From Trichobilharzia regenti (taxonomy: Eukaryota > Platyhelminthes > Trematoda > Strigeidida > Schistosomatidae), in contig OX235264.1 in assembly GCA_944472135.2 (NCBI GenBank), positions 84,206,319 to 84,270,318 on the forward strand: a stretch of 64,000 bases of DNA. Direction: 5' to 3'. The notes beneath the pieces are model-generated. The model searched no databases. It saw nothing but the letters and a program-made list of their open reading frames with translations, and was not told the DNA's origin. This document shows, piece by piece, positions 12,613 to 24,109 of this stretch. The position numbers and the translations under genes were made by a program. Position 1 is the stretch's first letter. Each line of letters opens with the position of its first letter.

Positions 12613-13084
12613 CCAACACAGGGTACCAGAAGTTTGTTGATGCATATCTCGTAAGTATTGTATATTTGTGTCATCACAAATTTGTAGCAAACTTAGTGTG
12701 GTAATTGTTTTTGCTGTAATCAGTATAATATGCTAGTGGTCTCCGAAACTACATATGAAGTAGACAGCACAAATGGAAAACATTTAGGATAAAGAATTTG
12801 GCGAATAATAAACCCAAACGCTTGTCGATGTTTGTTATTCAAAAGTAAAAATAATTTCTCCACGAACTTTGGATTTGTTCCATCTAGGGCTAAATATGAG
12901 GCTGGTAATTTGATAGACCAATAAAATATAAGTATTTAACTAAAGCACACTTGCACACATAATAGCTGTTAAGCAATTCAGTGTCTCAGTTTCATGATCA
13001 AAAGTATGTAATTCCATATTACTAAAATAAACTAAGCGGAAGTCTGTGCTTTTTATTTGAATTTCAAAGCCCTGTATTCATTTT

Positions 13085-13268
13085 TTTTATTTTTGATTAC
13101 AGCTTGATTCCACACCGTAGTTTTCATATAAGTATGGAATTTTCAGCATGGATATCGGTAGCCCGAATTTCGCAGGCCAACCATAGATATCAGGTGTGCG
13201 TCGGCGAGGGCTCGAACCCCGAACCATAGGCATGGTCGGCGAGAGTCCTAACCACTGTGCCACCGACT
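13085..13268 (-). repeat. tRNA-derived SINE, type 2
   Basis: Same family and strand as 10330. B box GGTTCGAGCCC at about 13210; body ends TGGAATCAAGCTGTAATC. Well preserved. Confidence 0.8.
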
Positions 13269-13289
13269 GATTGGTACCCGGATATGAGC

Positions 13290-15045
13290 ACACTATGTGC
13301 TTTGAGCCGTAGAATTGTTGCAGATAAATTGAGAGTTTTCAATAAGCAGCTAACATATTTCTACATATTAGAGGTAAAAATCAACGAGTAAGCGATATAC
13401 TGGTAAAAGTTTAACGGATCTTAGAATCACTTTTGAAATACAAACAGGCTACAAAACAACTGTGATTTGTCAAAACAACCAGTTTAAGAATACCTGAAGT
13501 GTTGTGAGCAAATATAACGTTCGAACATGAAGGCATTTTTGCGCTTCGAGGTTTCAATTTCGTACAGTTATACTGCAACCGCCCATCATACTTCGTGAAA
13601 CAAACATGCAAGTTGCTCTGTAATAAATATATGCCTAAATTCCATTTATTTATATGTATCTCAGTCTTTGATGAAAACAATTTGCAATGATAGTTGTTTA
13701 CGTTGTAGGTCAGAAATATTAATAATCCTCAACAAATTGATAGAAATGATCCTAGAAACCGTAACAAACAACTTATCCAAAGATTTTCACGGAAGTTGAA
13801 GTATTTAACACAGTCGTCTGAGCTCACTATCAAATTACCGAATAAGTTTTTGGTGAGAACCAAAGATATTTGAATAGACAACAGTGAAATTATGGTGTTT
13901 TATAATGCTGCAGTGTTATGTGTTTCAAACAAACAGAAGCTGGTTAAGCAAACTGCACAAAAACTACTTATTTATTATGGAAACCTCTGAAGATGCACGA
14001 AAACAAATTATTCTGGTTGGATTGGGGCTAGAGACCTCTTCCGTGTAACATGCTTTCAACTCATCAATCAAGTAATTGAGGACTTAAAAAGAAAGTCAGT
14101 GGGATTATTTATACCCAAATGATTTTCTGAAGCTGTGATACAAATATTAGAAACCTTAGTAATACAAATAATCAAACGGAAAACCTGATGATGCGACGTA
14201 GACAAGGTGTTCACCATAGTTTCAACAAAAGATTTAGAGGTCACTCACGTTCAGAAGACTAAAATTTAGATGAAATGAAGTCAAAAAGGAAAGAAAAAAC
14301 ACATAAAATACCATAATTCAGAATCTCTTCATCGAATGAATAAGCACAAATATGCAAAAAGTCAGTATATACAGATTAAATACTCAGTTACGACAGTGAT
14401 AATCCAAAAGGACACAAGCGGTAATATATGACAATATTATTCTAGACAAGCAGAACTTACCCCATCATTACTAACTATAGTGGAAAAAGAGGAGATATTT
14501 ATTATGATCACTCTCAAGAAAATTGAGTAACCACAACGCTATTTCACTAACCAATACAAAACCACTTATTTAATGTACAAGAAAATTTATACCATCACAT
14601 ATGAAGCGGTATTCCTCAAATCCTTGCAAGACTACTGAAACGATTTATAGTAGATATTATCAACAGGGTTACTTCAGTTCATACTATGTGAATCGGAAGA
14701 CTAGAAAGTTCAAGAAGACAAAACTAGTATTGTTTGTAAGATAAGCCGAACTACACTTCATTACATTTGTTGAAGTAGACATCTATTTCCTCCTAGAACA
14801 CACATGAATACAAACAATCGCTCAGAAGACATGAGATGCTTTTATTCATTTAAATTCATGGACACAGCACAGAGTGTATAAAGAATACTAAAGAATTCCT
14901 GTAATTCAGGGGCTCAAATCACTTTGCTATAATCCTTGAGACGAGTGACTTAAATGCCAATGAAACGAATATTAACACAAAGGAAGTGAAACCATGTTAC
15001 ACAACCTTCTGGTTGTAATCAGTAGTAGACAATTTTACCGGATTT
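13290..15045. other. Gene-poor stretch
   Basis: AT-rich, short ORFs only. No domain or repeat recognised. Confidence 0.4.
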
Positions 15046-15479
15046 AGTGAATATTTCATCTATGGAGAATTCGGAAAGTTCACTTAGCATCAAAGTTAGT
15101 ACTGAAAATGTTGTCCAGAAGAACAATAAAACAATTCAAAATCAAATTATGTTGTTGACGAAAGATAATAGTACTGAATACATCCACTTGAGTTCAACAT
15201 CTTCTCTGGTATTTTTTTGTATGTATTTACATGGTTTTCGAATATCTTATACCTTCAGTATCATATTCTGAAACAGCAAATCTTATAATCCTGCCAAACT
15301 TGAATGTTATTAACTGAATATCACACAACATTTATCAGTGACGTATAAACCATCATTTACTGACATATTTGTAGTGCATGTATGAAAGTGTGTAGAGCTG
15401 AGGGATCATAATAAAAGGGATATTTTTCTCACGCATGTCTTATCGTAGTGAATAACATAGGTATATTTGACATCCATAA

Positions 15480-15612
15480 TGTTAGATGTAATACTGCAGC
15501 ACTGGGTGACGCGGGTTCGAATCTCATAAGGGACATGAGTTCTTTCAAGTTTGCAGATACGCCTTGCTGACGAATGCCAAATAGCACGAAACCTAGGTCC
15601 AAGGCAGACATT
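15480..15612 (+). repeat. Hammerhead-bearing tRNA-like SINE
   Basis: Pol III B-box-like GGTTCGAATC at 15514-15523 followed about 40 bases later by a complete hammerhead motif. Order and spacing resemble Sm-alpha, but the sequence between box and ribozyme differs from the three Sm-alpha copies here, so this looks like another subfamily. Confidence 0.65.
15561..15605 (+). ncRNA. Hammerhead ribozyme, well formed
   Basis: Stem I GCCTTG (15561-15566) pairs perfectly with CAAGGC (15600-15605). Core CTGACGA is at 15567-15573 and fits CUGANGA. Stem II is TGC/GCA with an A-C closing mismatch. GAAA is at 15588-15591. Stem III is the palindrome ACCTAGGT (15591-15598), and the predicted cleavage C is 15599. 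All conserved core positions are present. Confidence 0.8.
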
Positions 15613-15649
15613 GTTTAGAAGAGTTCAAACACATTGTAGCACAACAGAG

Positions 15650-16234
15650 TTGAAAAGAATGGAAGAAAAATACTTACAAACGGTCTTCAAGAAGAGTGGT
15701 TATCCGAAAAATTTCATCAAAAAGTGTTGAAAGTCTAATCAAATCACCAACAAAGAACCATCACCAGAGACGAAAAAGAAATTCATCCTGCCATACATCA
15801 GAAATATCTCTGAAATAACAGCTAGAATAATGAAACTGTTTGATATAGATGTAGCACACAAACCAGCCGAATCGCTTAATTCGATCTTATGCAAACCAAA
15901 AGATCTAACAGAAAAAGGGGATAAAATTAACACCATTTACAATATAAATTGTATGAACTGCAACAAGCATCACGTCGGCCAAAGTCGGCGTCCCCTTCAA
16001 ATAAGAATCCAAGAAAACAAATCAGCCGTGAAAAGACATGATATAAATTCTTTAGTATCAATGCATACAGACGATTATGGACATCAATTTGATTGGGATA
16101 ACGTCAAAATCTTAGACACAGGAAACACCAAAATTGCAGTCAGGGAATTCCTAGAAGCCTGGTACTCAATCGAAAATGCAATTAACAAACACATTGATAT
16201 AGACGAAATATACCAACTAATAAAAAGTAAATAA
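15650..16234 (+). pseudogene. Penelope-like thumb/GIY-YIG endonuclease fragment (PLE B)
   Basis: The coding remnant of a PLE lineage different from A and D. A stop near 15727 splits an upstream thumb piece (SGYPKNFIKK) from the 134-codon open stretch at 15830-16234. That stretch carries a GIY-YIG-like domain: IYNINCMNCNKHHVGQSRR, then RIQENKSAVKRH, HTDDYGHQFDWDNVKIL and a C-terminal REFLEAWYSIENAINKH. The second half of the signature is HVG rather than YIG. No RT catalytic box was found in this fragment. A decayed relative lies on the minus strand at 52560-52830. Confidence 0.7.
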
Positions 16235-16366
16235 GGGGTGACCAGAAAGTTTAAAATCCAAATCAATAGAAAACAGTCAATACATATCTAAAGATGGTTA
16301 CCGGGAGACGCAATTATATCACTCATGAAGAAATTTAAATCATTTTACTTTATCCTAAATACTATG

Positions 16367-16405
16367 CTGAAGATGTCGTCCAGAAAGACGACGAAAGCTC
16401 CGCAA
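16367..16405 (+). ncRNA. Hammerhead-like motif of PLE B
   Basis: Core CTGAAGA, one extra base, then a perfect 6-bp stem II (GTCGTC / GACGAC), GAAA, a short AGCT stem III and C. Stem I pairing is weak (G-C plus a G-U), so activity is doubtful. Penelope-like elements are known to carry such minimal hammerheads. Confidence 0.5.
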
Positions 16406-16464
16406 CTAAACCAACCAGCTCAGAGAACACTATTAATTGTAGATGTAATACTGCACATTTATAT

Positions 16465-17690
16465 ATTTCGTCTACTTATGAGTAACCACTTCAGTGTAGC
16501 TGAATATACCTGGATGAACTTCTTTATTGAACAGTTATTTTTAATAAATGACAATAGGAAGTAGTGCTTGAATCTTAACAATAGTTTGATCAGTATTATT
16601 CAGCTTATTACCACTACCAGTAGATATTTCACTTCTCTTTGTTTGTATTTTGATAAGTAAGTATCTTTAAGGGAGAAAACTCAGGAAAAGTGTGTAGAAA
16701 AAAATTTGTTCAAGAAATCATGATATTTACCAGTAGGGAATTTATCTACTATTGTATCCAGTTATGTAACGCTTGATTGAAAAAAAGTTCAAGAGACGAA
16801 AAACTGGAGAGGTCAGTCATCAAATCAACACTAAGCAAGTACAATCGAGGAGACGCAACAACTACATTGGATTTGAGAAATAATAAACAGAAGAGAGCAA
16901 GGTTATGTAAACAAAGTTAAGAGGCCTACGAATACAATCGAATGATTATGAGTAATAAAAGTTTGAACTTCAAATCCCCGTCAGAATTCCATTCTCAGTA
17001 GATATACATAGAGTTCTTCATGAAAATATTTTAATGCATTAAAAAATTTAATAAAAGTGCTCTGCAGAAAGAGAAAATTTTATGGCTATTAGTTGTTTTT
17101 ATTAACTTCAGGGTCTACAGTTCTTAACCCTGTAGTGTTAATATACAACAGCCAGATATGGTAGATCAAAATGATTACACAAGCATAAGATCAAACAAAA
17201 GCCTGTCTGTTTCGATCATCGTCTCAATAAAGGATTTCACATCAGTTTCTCAGCTAGACCTATACTTATATAGAGTATTAAAGGTGAATAACCAATTATG
17301 ACCACAATACACTTTCTATACAGAATAAAGTGCTCCCGTGGAGCTGGTCATGTAGACTGTACTCTGTGAAATGTACTACTTTAGTTTTGCGTAAATAGTA
17401 ACCAGGCCAATCAACAGCACCATATTATGCTATTCATAGGTCAGTTAACACCATACCAAATCAGAAGAGGTAATAATGTTCCTCTGTAAAGTTTTGAACA
17501 TTTTGCCTAGAAGTATACACTTACCTTTCTTAGCCACATCTATAATTATGGGAATCAATGACAACAAGTACTTTTTTGGGTTTTATCATGAATGTAATGA
17601 TCTCGTATTTACAAATTTTATTGTGTCTCTATTCACCTTCAAACTCTTCTCTTTCCACATGTTTTTTTCCTTTACGTTCCCAGTGGGATA
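16465..17690. other. Gene-poor stretch
   Basis: Nothing recognised. Confidence 0.35.
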
Positions 17691-17691
17691 A

Positions 17692-17893
17692 AGGGGTTCA
17701 AGATAGAGGCTTGAAGTTTCGGTAATGTTGGTGTTTATTTTTACGAGATGGAGTTGCTTACCTCATGTCCAACTCTCCCTCTTTGCCGTCCATACCACGG
17801 CTTAGAGAGGTAAAGGAGTGCGCTGGCCGGAGATTGAACCTCAAACCACATGCGTGGTCAACGAGTATTCCACCGCTGTACCGCCGACGTACA
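17692..17893 (-). repeat. tRNA-derived SINE, type 1
   Basis: Minus strand: head with a B-box-like GGTTTGAGGTTC at about 17838-17849, the body GGTAAAGAGG-type segment degraded, and a tail ending near TTCCCAGTGGGA at 17680-17692. Diverged copy. Confidence 0.7.
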
Positions 17894-17899
17894 TCTCTC

Positions 17900-19920
17900 T
17901 ATATGGACTGCTTTTCAACTTGTTTACTATCATGGTTATTACTTTTTCTCCTTTGGATTTGCATTTAGTTATATTTATTACTTGACATACGATCCATAAT
18001 ATAACCACTGCGTTAAGTTCGCACCGTTATTATTACTTTATCAGTATTACTATTGTTTACCATGCGTAAATTCAGAGAACACCATTCCTTTTGTTTGTTT
18101 CACTGTAGCAACCATATTTTGAGTGAAGTCAGCAAATACAAATCACACCATGAATCCTTAACCCCTTGTTGATTAATAATCCACATACATGCTTTATTTA
18201 AACTAGTTATATCTGATGTTGTTATTGGTCATGCATTTTATATGCACCCAGAACACAAAACGCAACCAAGACATACTTTTCAATACATTTATTATCAAGC
18301 TATACATTCTCATATATAAATGATTTTTTAGAAAATATATCCCTTAAGGATATTTATACGGAAGATGTGAATACTTAGAATAGAAATTTGAAATATGACA
18401 AAATATTTGTGATCATTATCTCAGTTCCATATCCAGAAACCTTTAGAAAGACACGTACCAATGGAAGCTGATGTTTGGGATGAAAAGCAGTTTTGAACTA
18501 GGTAGCACTTGTGAGATAATTCTCAACGTAACAAATAGAATATAAGATAAGTGGGGGAATTCAAGTTGGCCTATGTTATTCTTGTTGTATACAACTAAGT
18601 TGATCCACAGCAATTGTCATCAACGTAGATTTATTTTGAGGTGACATATGAATGTTTTAAATTACGAAAACATCCTGTTGTTGAAATCCATCTCCATATG
18701 CCTATGTACGGATTTTCAAGGTGAGATACAATCTTCATTAGTAGTTTTGCTATAAGTATTGCTAAAATAACTTTTATGAAAAGGTGTTCATTTCAAAATA
18801 TGTAAAAACACTGGATTAAGACGCTAAATGTAATATCCAGTACAAATGAAGTAAATTCAACACTTCAACTTAGTTCATTTAAATATACTGTGTTATGAAG
18901 GCATAAGAAACATTGAGCGATCCTTGAAAGACCTTTTACCTTTTAAAGGTATCTAAGTTTGATAAGCGTTCACTATTTTCCTAATTACCAAGGATATTTC
19001 ACAACGTTTGAAATATTCCACTAATCGTATATTTTGTCAGAAAATTTGATGGCAAGTATATTTTAAAACATGTGAACACAGAATTCCGGTTAATGTGACC
19101 TCATTTCTTAATGTCCTGTTTTCAGAAACATTGCAAAAGGTAATAATGAAGAATGTTTTTCTCATTTAATCGCATAGAAGGTTGATCATTTAACACAGGT
19201 TGGAGAGCTAATTAAATACCATACAATTCACTGAATAACTGAGTTGGAAAAGTGCAGAGTAACATTTACTCCTAACGGAAGTTACATGTGACTTTAGGCG
19301 ATATGTTTCCATCAGTTTGTGCGATCAGTGGAGTATAATAGATGAGATGAATTGATTGGTTGTGCTTGATAACTTCTAACGAATACTCTTCAAAGGAGTC
19401 TGAAGCATCTCTCTTCTCCTTCAATATCTGTAAACGCGAAACCATTGTCATTATTTATTCCATGTGCAAGCTATGCACATGTCTTATAGGATGTTTTAAC
19501 AAACATAAAGATGAGTATTTAAAACCAGCGTCATTTTTGTTTGTTTATGTGAGAAAATATATAAACACATTTAGACACTTCTTAGTATTGTACATTAAAT
19601 AAGAAACACGTTTCAAATGTTGAATATGTTATCGTTGACTTTACTACAGATTCCACTTGGTCAACCAATGGAAAGGTGAATAAGAGAACAGTGTGATCTC
19701 AAACAGGAGCCTAGACTGTTCATAGTTCTTGGTTATATCCTTCATGAAGAGCCGCAGAATAGTATAAAGAATATCTCGGGTACTTCCTGAATTTCAGTGT
19801 TCACCTTTTGAGTATCTCTGTTGTTGATGACACCATGATATTTATTCGCGTAATCATTCCTGGTGTAAGTGACTTAGTAGTTATAACCGCGTTTACATTA
19901 TAATTATCCGTTTTAATTAT
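17900..19920. other. Gene-poor stretch
   Basis: AT-rich with only short ORFs; nothing recognised. Confidence 0.4.
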
Positions 19921-19954
19921 ATGTATGTATAGATGATACATGATGATATATGTA

Positions 19955-20797
19955 TGATTTCCCACAAACTAGAAGATATGCAAGTGAAAAGTAACAAGCT
20001 GGCAGAAGAAGCATCAAAGATAGGAAGGACTTCAGGTGAACATAGAGAAAACAGAGGTGATGAAGATTCTTGGCCAACACCAAGAGCAACAACAACAGAC
20101 AACAATCAGCCATCATGAATGGGAGGAACCTGAGAGAAACAACCTCCTTTACCACCTACCTGGGAAGCATCGTTCCAACTATAGGCCAATGGAACTGACG
20201 AGGATGTCAAAGCCAGAATCGGAAAAGCAAGACAAGCTTTCATTACTCATGTCAAGTCTGTGTGGAGGTCAACATCACTCAGCTTGAAAATAAGATCCGG
20301 ATTTTCAACTCCAATGTGAAGTCAGTCAGTGCTACTCACTATACGGATCAGAGACTTGCACTGCGCGTCATAAAGAGCGTCTCCAACAAACTTCAGACCT
20401 TCATTAACAGTTGTCTTTGCTCAGTACTCAAGATCAGATGACCAGAAAAGATCAGCGACAGGGATTTCTGGAAATGAGCAAACCAACTCAGCAGGAACCG
20501 ATTGTGAAACAAATAAGCAGGAAGAAATGGAGATGGATTGGCTGGCCATACTCTGAGAAAACGAGCCATCAAGTGACATCACTAGACAAGCCATCACTCG
20601 AGTGGAACCCGAAAGGGAATTGGTGAGTTGGTCGTCAGTGTGAGGGTGACTTGGAGGAGGTCATGTGAAGAGGAGATGAAAGCATGTGGGCAGACTTGGA
20701 GTGGGGTGAAATAGTTGTCAGAAAACAGAAGGCAATGGAGATGTGGAGCTGAAGCCCTATGTTCCTCTAGGAATTAGAGGATATAATAATAATAGAT
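19955..20797 (+). mobile_element. Decayed RTE/SR2-like LINE, 3' end
   Basis: Starts in the region after the RT active site (HKLEDMQVKSNKLAEEASK, matching the 999-1385 minus copy) and runs through a degraded segment to the clade's C-terminal part (RKKWRWIGWPYSEKT, then SLEWNPKGN at about 20530-20620). The 3' end has GAAGCCCTATGTTCCTC and an ATAATAATA tail at 20748-20795. Several stops and frameshifts. Confidence 0.8.
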
Positions 20798-20799
20798 GA

Positions 20800-21220
20800 T
20801 GCATGTTTTCTTTTTATAATAATTAAAAAAAGGGACAGAATAGAATGGAGACACGAATAGTTATAGTCTATTGTATTCCCATGTTTCATTGTTTTTGCAA
20901 ATAATAATTTGAATTTCTTTTATTATTAGACGAATACAAGTGAATAGTTGACTTTTATTTTGTATGAAATATAATTGTTTTAAATTCATTTAGCCACAAT
21001 AAATTCAAACATGAATGGCGAGGATGTACATAAACAGTAATCAGATGGATGTCTGACTATTTGTTTTCTTTGCTTATTCGTTATATCCCAAAATTGATAA
21101 TTAGTAATGATACGAAATACAGTTGCCACCCAAAAAACTATAAATTGATATAAAGTCTGTGCATACAAACGGATTTATCAAATCATCACTCTTGAATTTA
21201 AAATATACATTGACAATTAA
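20800..21220. other. Unassigned AT-rich stretch
   Basis: Nothing recognised. Confidence 0.35.
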
Positions 21221-21221
21221 G

Positions 21222-21452
21222 TTTTCCTTCACGTTCCCAGTGGAACATAGGGCTTCAAGCTAGTGGCTTGAAGTTTCTATAGCAGTGTTTATTTTACAGG
21301 ATGAGGTTGCTAGCCTCATCCCCAGCCTTTCCTCTTTACCAGTATTATTTCTGGCTTAGCGAGCTAAAGGATTGCGTATGCCGTGTATCGTACCCCGGAC
21401 CATGTGCATGGTTGGCGAGTGTCCTAACCACTGTGCCACCGACGCACACACT
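21222..21452 (-). repeat. tRNA-derived SINE, type 1
   Basis: Minus strand: head with TGGCACAGTGG, body, and tail GAAGCCCTATGTTCCACTGG at 21236-21255. Near full length. Confidence 0.8.
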
Positions 21453-21929
21453 GACAATTTACTTGTAATATATTTTCGGTTGACACACACACAGGGCTTC
21501 TGTATTTTACTTAATACTTGAAGCATTTTGTGAACAAGAGTAGTCGACTCTGTTGCAATTAAACGACAACAGGACATTACATATAAACGTAAGCAAAATA
21601 GGTTATTTCGAATAATCCCCTGAATGCCATTACATTTGTTCACAGGCTCTATGTGTGGGGTAAAAGTTTTGCTTTCTTAACAATATAAAGAGTCTATGCA
21701 CAACTGATGGAATCAGGCTTAAGAAGCATTTGAGTATACACGAAATCATGACCAGTAAAGTGCACATTGGTAGAAGTCAATGAAATGAGGCTCCTACATC
21801 TCTGTGTACTGCATGCACTATTTAAATTGTACACTTCTAATTAAGACTCTGTAAACTTCAAAAATATTCCGGTCGAATAGCTTCATAACCTAACATCCCC
21901 ATTTCTGAACAGTAACCTTTTAGCATATT

Positions 21930-22590
21930 TTAGTAATTTGTGCACAGGCTGCCTGTTCATCGGAGAAACCAAAGCAAAATGGATGACATAAATTGGTATG
22001 AAAACTGCAGAACACAAGTGAATTAAAAACACAGATGCTTTGAACTATACAGTTTTTATAGGGACATTCAAAGAAGTAAAGTGTACTATTAATGACTGTT
22101 ACAGGGATATTTTTTGATGTTATGGTTGCAATAGATTCACATCATGTTCATTGGTTGGTTAGTAATGACTAAATACCAGTAATCAGAGTGTTAACAGAAG
22201 TTTACAATCGCATGCCTTAAACCTTTAAGCAAAACTATAGAACGTGTAAAGAATGTAATGGAGCAACTGGTTGAAAAATCTTACCTGAACAATCTACCTA
22301 TGATAGTCACGCTTATTTGTGTGATTAATACCCTTTTTTGCTCTATCTATGTAAATTGTTCCAGCGTGTATTTATCTCCTTGAGATTTATTCTTTATTAT
22401 TGATCATTTTTGTAGTTGAATCGCATTGCTAATATCTCACTGAACTATTAGATGAAGATGAACTGTTGATGACAACGCATCGTTTCACGACTGAGATTTT
22501 GTTTGAATGAATTCAGTGTTATACCTAATCAACAAACTAATATGGAATTACTTACTACCACAGTGCCCAAGTTTTATATATATGTCAGTT
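21930..22590 (+). mobile_element. Probable Penelope-like remnant with PLE tail
   Basis: At about 21950-22070 the reading CLFIGETKAKW, then KTAEHK, recalls a GIY-YIG segment. At 22530-22575 ACTAATATGGAATTACTTAC and CCACAGTGCCCAAGTTTTA match the terminal sequence of PLE A at 7150-7200. The intervening sequence is unrecognisable. Confidence 0.45.
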
Positions 22591-22849
22591 TTATATTGTT
22601 TGGATTTTGAACACTCCTCTGGGAATATTCTATCTGATTCACACGCATCTCATGACCTTCCTTTTGATTAACTCATTTCGTTATACAGCATCTACTTTGT
22701 ACCTGAGAAACTCCTGGACTGTGTAGCGGCATTATAGAAGTAATTTTGCCAAGTCCACAGCAACCTGGGGAGAGGGAGGGTTTAGTGCGGGCTTAACAGT
22801 TTCAACTCCTACAAGTACAACAATATCTTTTGAAACTCAAACTGGTAAA

Positions 22850-22890
22850 GATCGAAGCCCTGAATTCCACTGGGAACGCGAAATAAGGAG
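22850..22890 (+). repeat. SINE type 1 tail fragment
   Basis: GAAGCCCTGAATTCCACTGG plus AACGCGAA matches the 3' tail of the type 1 SINE only. Confidence 0.5.
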
Positions 22891-22899
22891 AAATAGTAT

Positions 22900-23415
22900 A
22901 ATTACGGTTTAATTTCATTATTTATTATTATTTAAGATGCATCAAAATATAATAAGAAAGTAAGTAAGTTCGACTTCAGAAGTTATTTAGCGTACATTTA
23001 TGCTTACTATAGCACAGGCGTAGAGTTATTCTGAGTAGCCCGGAATAAAACGATTAAATGGGTTCGTTTGTACCATACGTGTATCCTGCAGTTGAGATCC
23101 AGCATAGAGAATTCGTCTTAGGTAGGATCTTGTACTCATGGATAGTATTAATGATCACAAAAAATTACAAAACTGAAATCGTGAAGTCTTTTGGCAGATT
23201 CCCATTGGAATCACTTTCACAAAGGTGAGTCAAAGTGGTATATAACAGAGCTCTGCCTGAATAATGCATGGTCAAAAAGAAAAGCGTGAATATGCGGAGT
23301 AAGGCAAGAAGTAATTGCGAACAGAACTCTCAACAGAGTAGCATATATCCAACCAGTACAGTTTAATGATAGGAAGAGAATCACTATAGACAAAATATAG
23401 TGTTAACACAATAAA
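22900..23415. other. Unassigned stretch
   Basis: Nothing recognised. Confidence 0.35.
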
Positions 23416-23428
23416 TAAAATCCTATTT

Positions 23429-23660
23429 CATGGAGGATTTCATCATGAGCTGACATCAGTTAGAGAACCACTGGAAAACCTGGGAGTACTGGACAGCCGT
23501 TTCGTCCTAGTTTGGGGCTCTTCAGCAGTACGCAGCACAGGGGTTCGGACCCAGTACCTTCCGGTTACAAGGCGAGCTCGTATACCATTACGCCACTGGG
23601 ACCCGATCCAATGGCTAGTTCATGAATTCTAACTTCTGCCAATTCACGACATAGCGCAAC
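23429..23660 (-). repeat. Sm-alpha-type SINE with hammerhead (inverted pair, left)
   Basis: Minus strand: pol III B-box-like GGGTCCGAACCCC and A-box region (CCCAGTGGCGTAATGG) at 23535-23610, hammerhead at 23486-23531, family 3' part to 23429. It stands head to head with the plus-strand copy that follows. Confidence 0.8.
23486..23531 (-). ncRNA. Hammerhead ribozyme (Sm-alpha)
   Basis: Minus strand: stem I GTACTG/CAGTAC perfect; core CTGAAGA; stem II with one C-A mismatch; GAA; stem III ACGGCTGT; cleavage C. Core intact. Confidence 0.75.
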
Positions 23661-23684
23661 CGCCAGCCAATGTCAGAAGTTAGA

Positions 23685-23890
23685 TTTCAAGGAACATTGG
23701 GTCGGGTCCCAGTGGCTTGATGTTATACGAGTTCGCCTTGCAAACGGAAGGCACTGGGTTCGAATCCCGCCGGGTGCGTACCACTGAAGGGAGTCCCAAA
23801 CTAGGACGAAGCAGCTGTCCAGTACTCCCAGGTTTTCCAATGGTTCTCTAACTGATGTCGGCTCATGGTGAAATCCTCCATGCAATCAAA
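23685..23890 (+). repeat. Sm-alpha-type SINE (inverted pair, right)
   Basis: GTCCCAGTGGCTTGATG then a perfect B box GGTTCGAATCC at 23757-23767, followed by a mutated hammerhead (23778-23825: core reads CTGAAGG with inserted bases, and GAAG instead of GAAA) and the family 3' end CATGGTGAAATCCTCC. Ribozyme probably inactive. Confidence 0.8.
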
Positions 23891-24026
23891 CAAAATCCCA
23901 ACGAAACCAATACTTGAGAATCCTATTTAATGAAAATAAATAATCAAGTTGCATGACTCATGATTGGACAAGATTTTAAAAAACAAGAGGTGTCCCTTTA
24001 TTTATAAACATTGTTATGTTAATTTC

Positions 24027-24084
24027 GATTAATTTCCCTGAAGAAGTTCGGACCAGATTGCCGAACGAAACGTTGGAATTAATC
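24027..24084 (+). ncRNA. Hammerhead ribozyme motif of a Penelope-like element
   Basis: Stem I GATTAATTTCC (24027-24037) pairs with GGAATTAATC (24075-24084) with one bulged T. Core CTGAAGA at 24038-24044, one extra A, perfect stem II GTTCGG/CCGAAC (24046-24051, 24061-24066), GAAA at 24067-24070, short ACGT stem III, T as cleavage residue. The extra A and the GAAACG end match minimal hammerheads known from Penelope-like elements. No PLE coding sequence is attached on this strand nearby. Confidence 0.65.
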
Positions 24085-24109
24085 ATTTCAATTTCGCTGA
24101 GATTTTACA

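Larger units (their letters stand above)
15047..16460 (+). mobile_element. Penelope-like element B, fragments with nested ribozyme SINE
   Basis: A PLE remnant. A degenerate copy of its ribozyme-like tail occurs at 15112-15150 and a better copy at 16367-16405, bracketing PLE coding sequence at about 15650-16234. A tRNA-like/hammerhead SINE (15480-15610) sits immediately before the coding part. The stretch TAGATGTAATACTGCA recurs at 15483-15498 and in near-identical form at 16440-16455, flanking the element on both sides. Confidence 0.6.
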
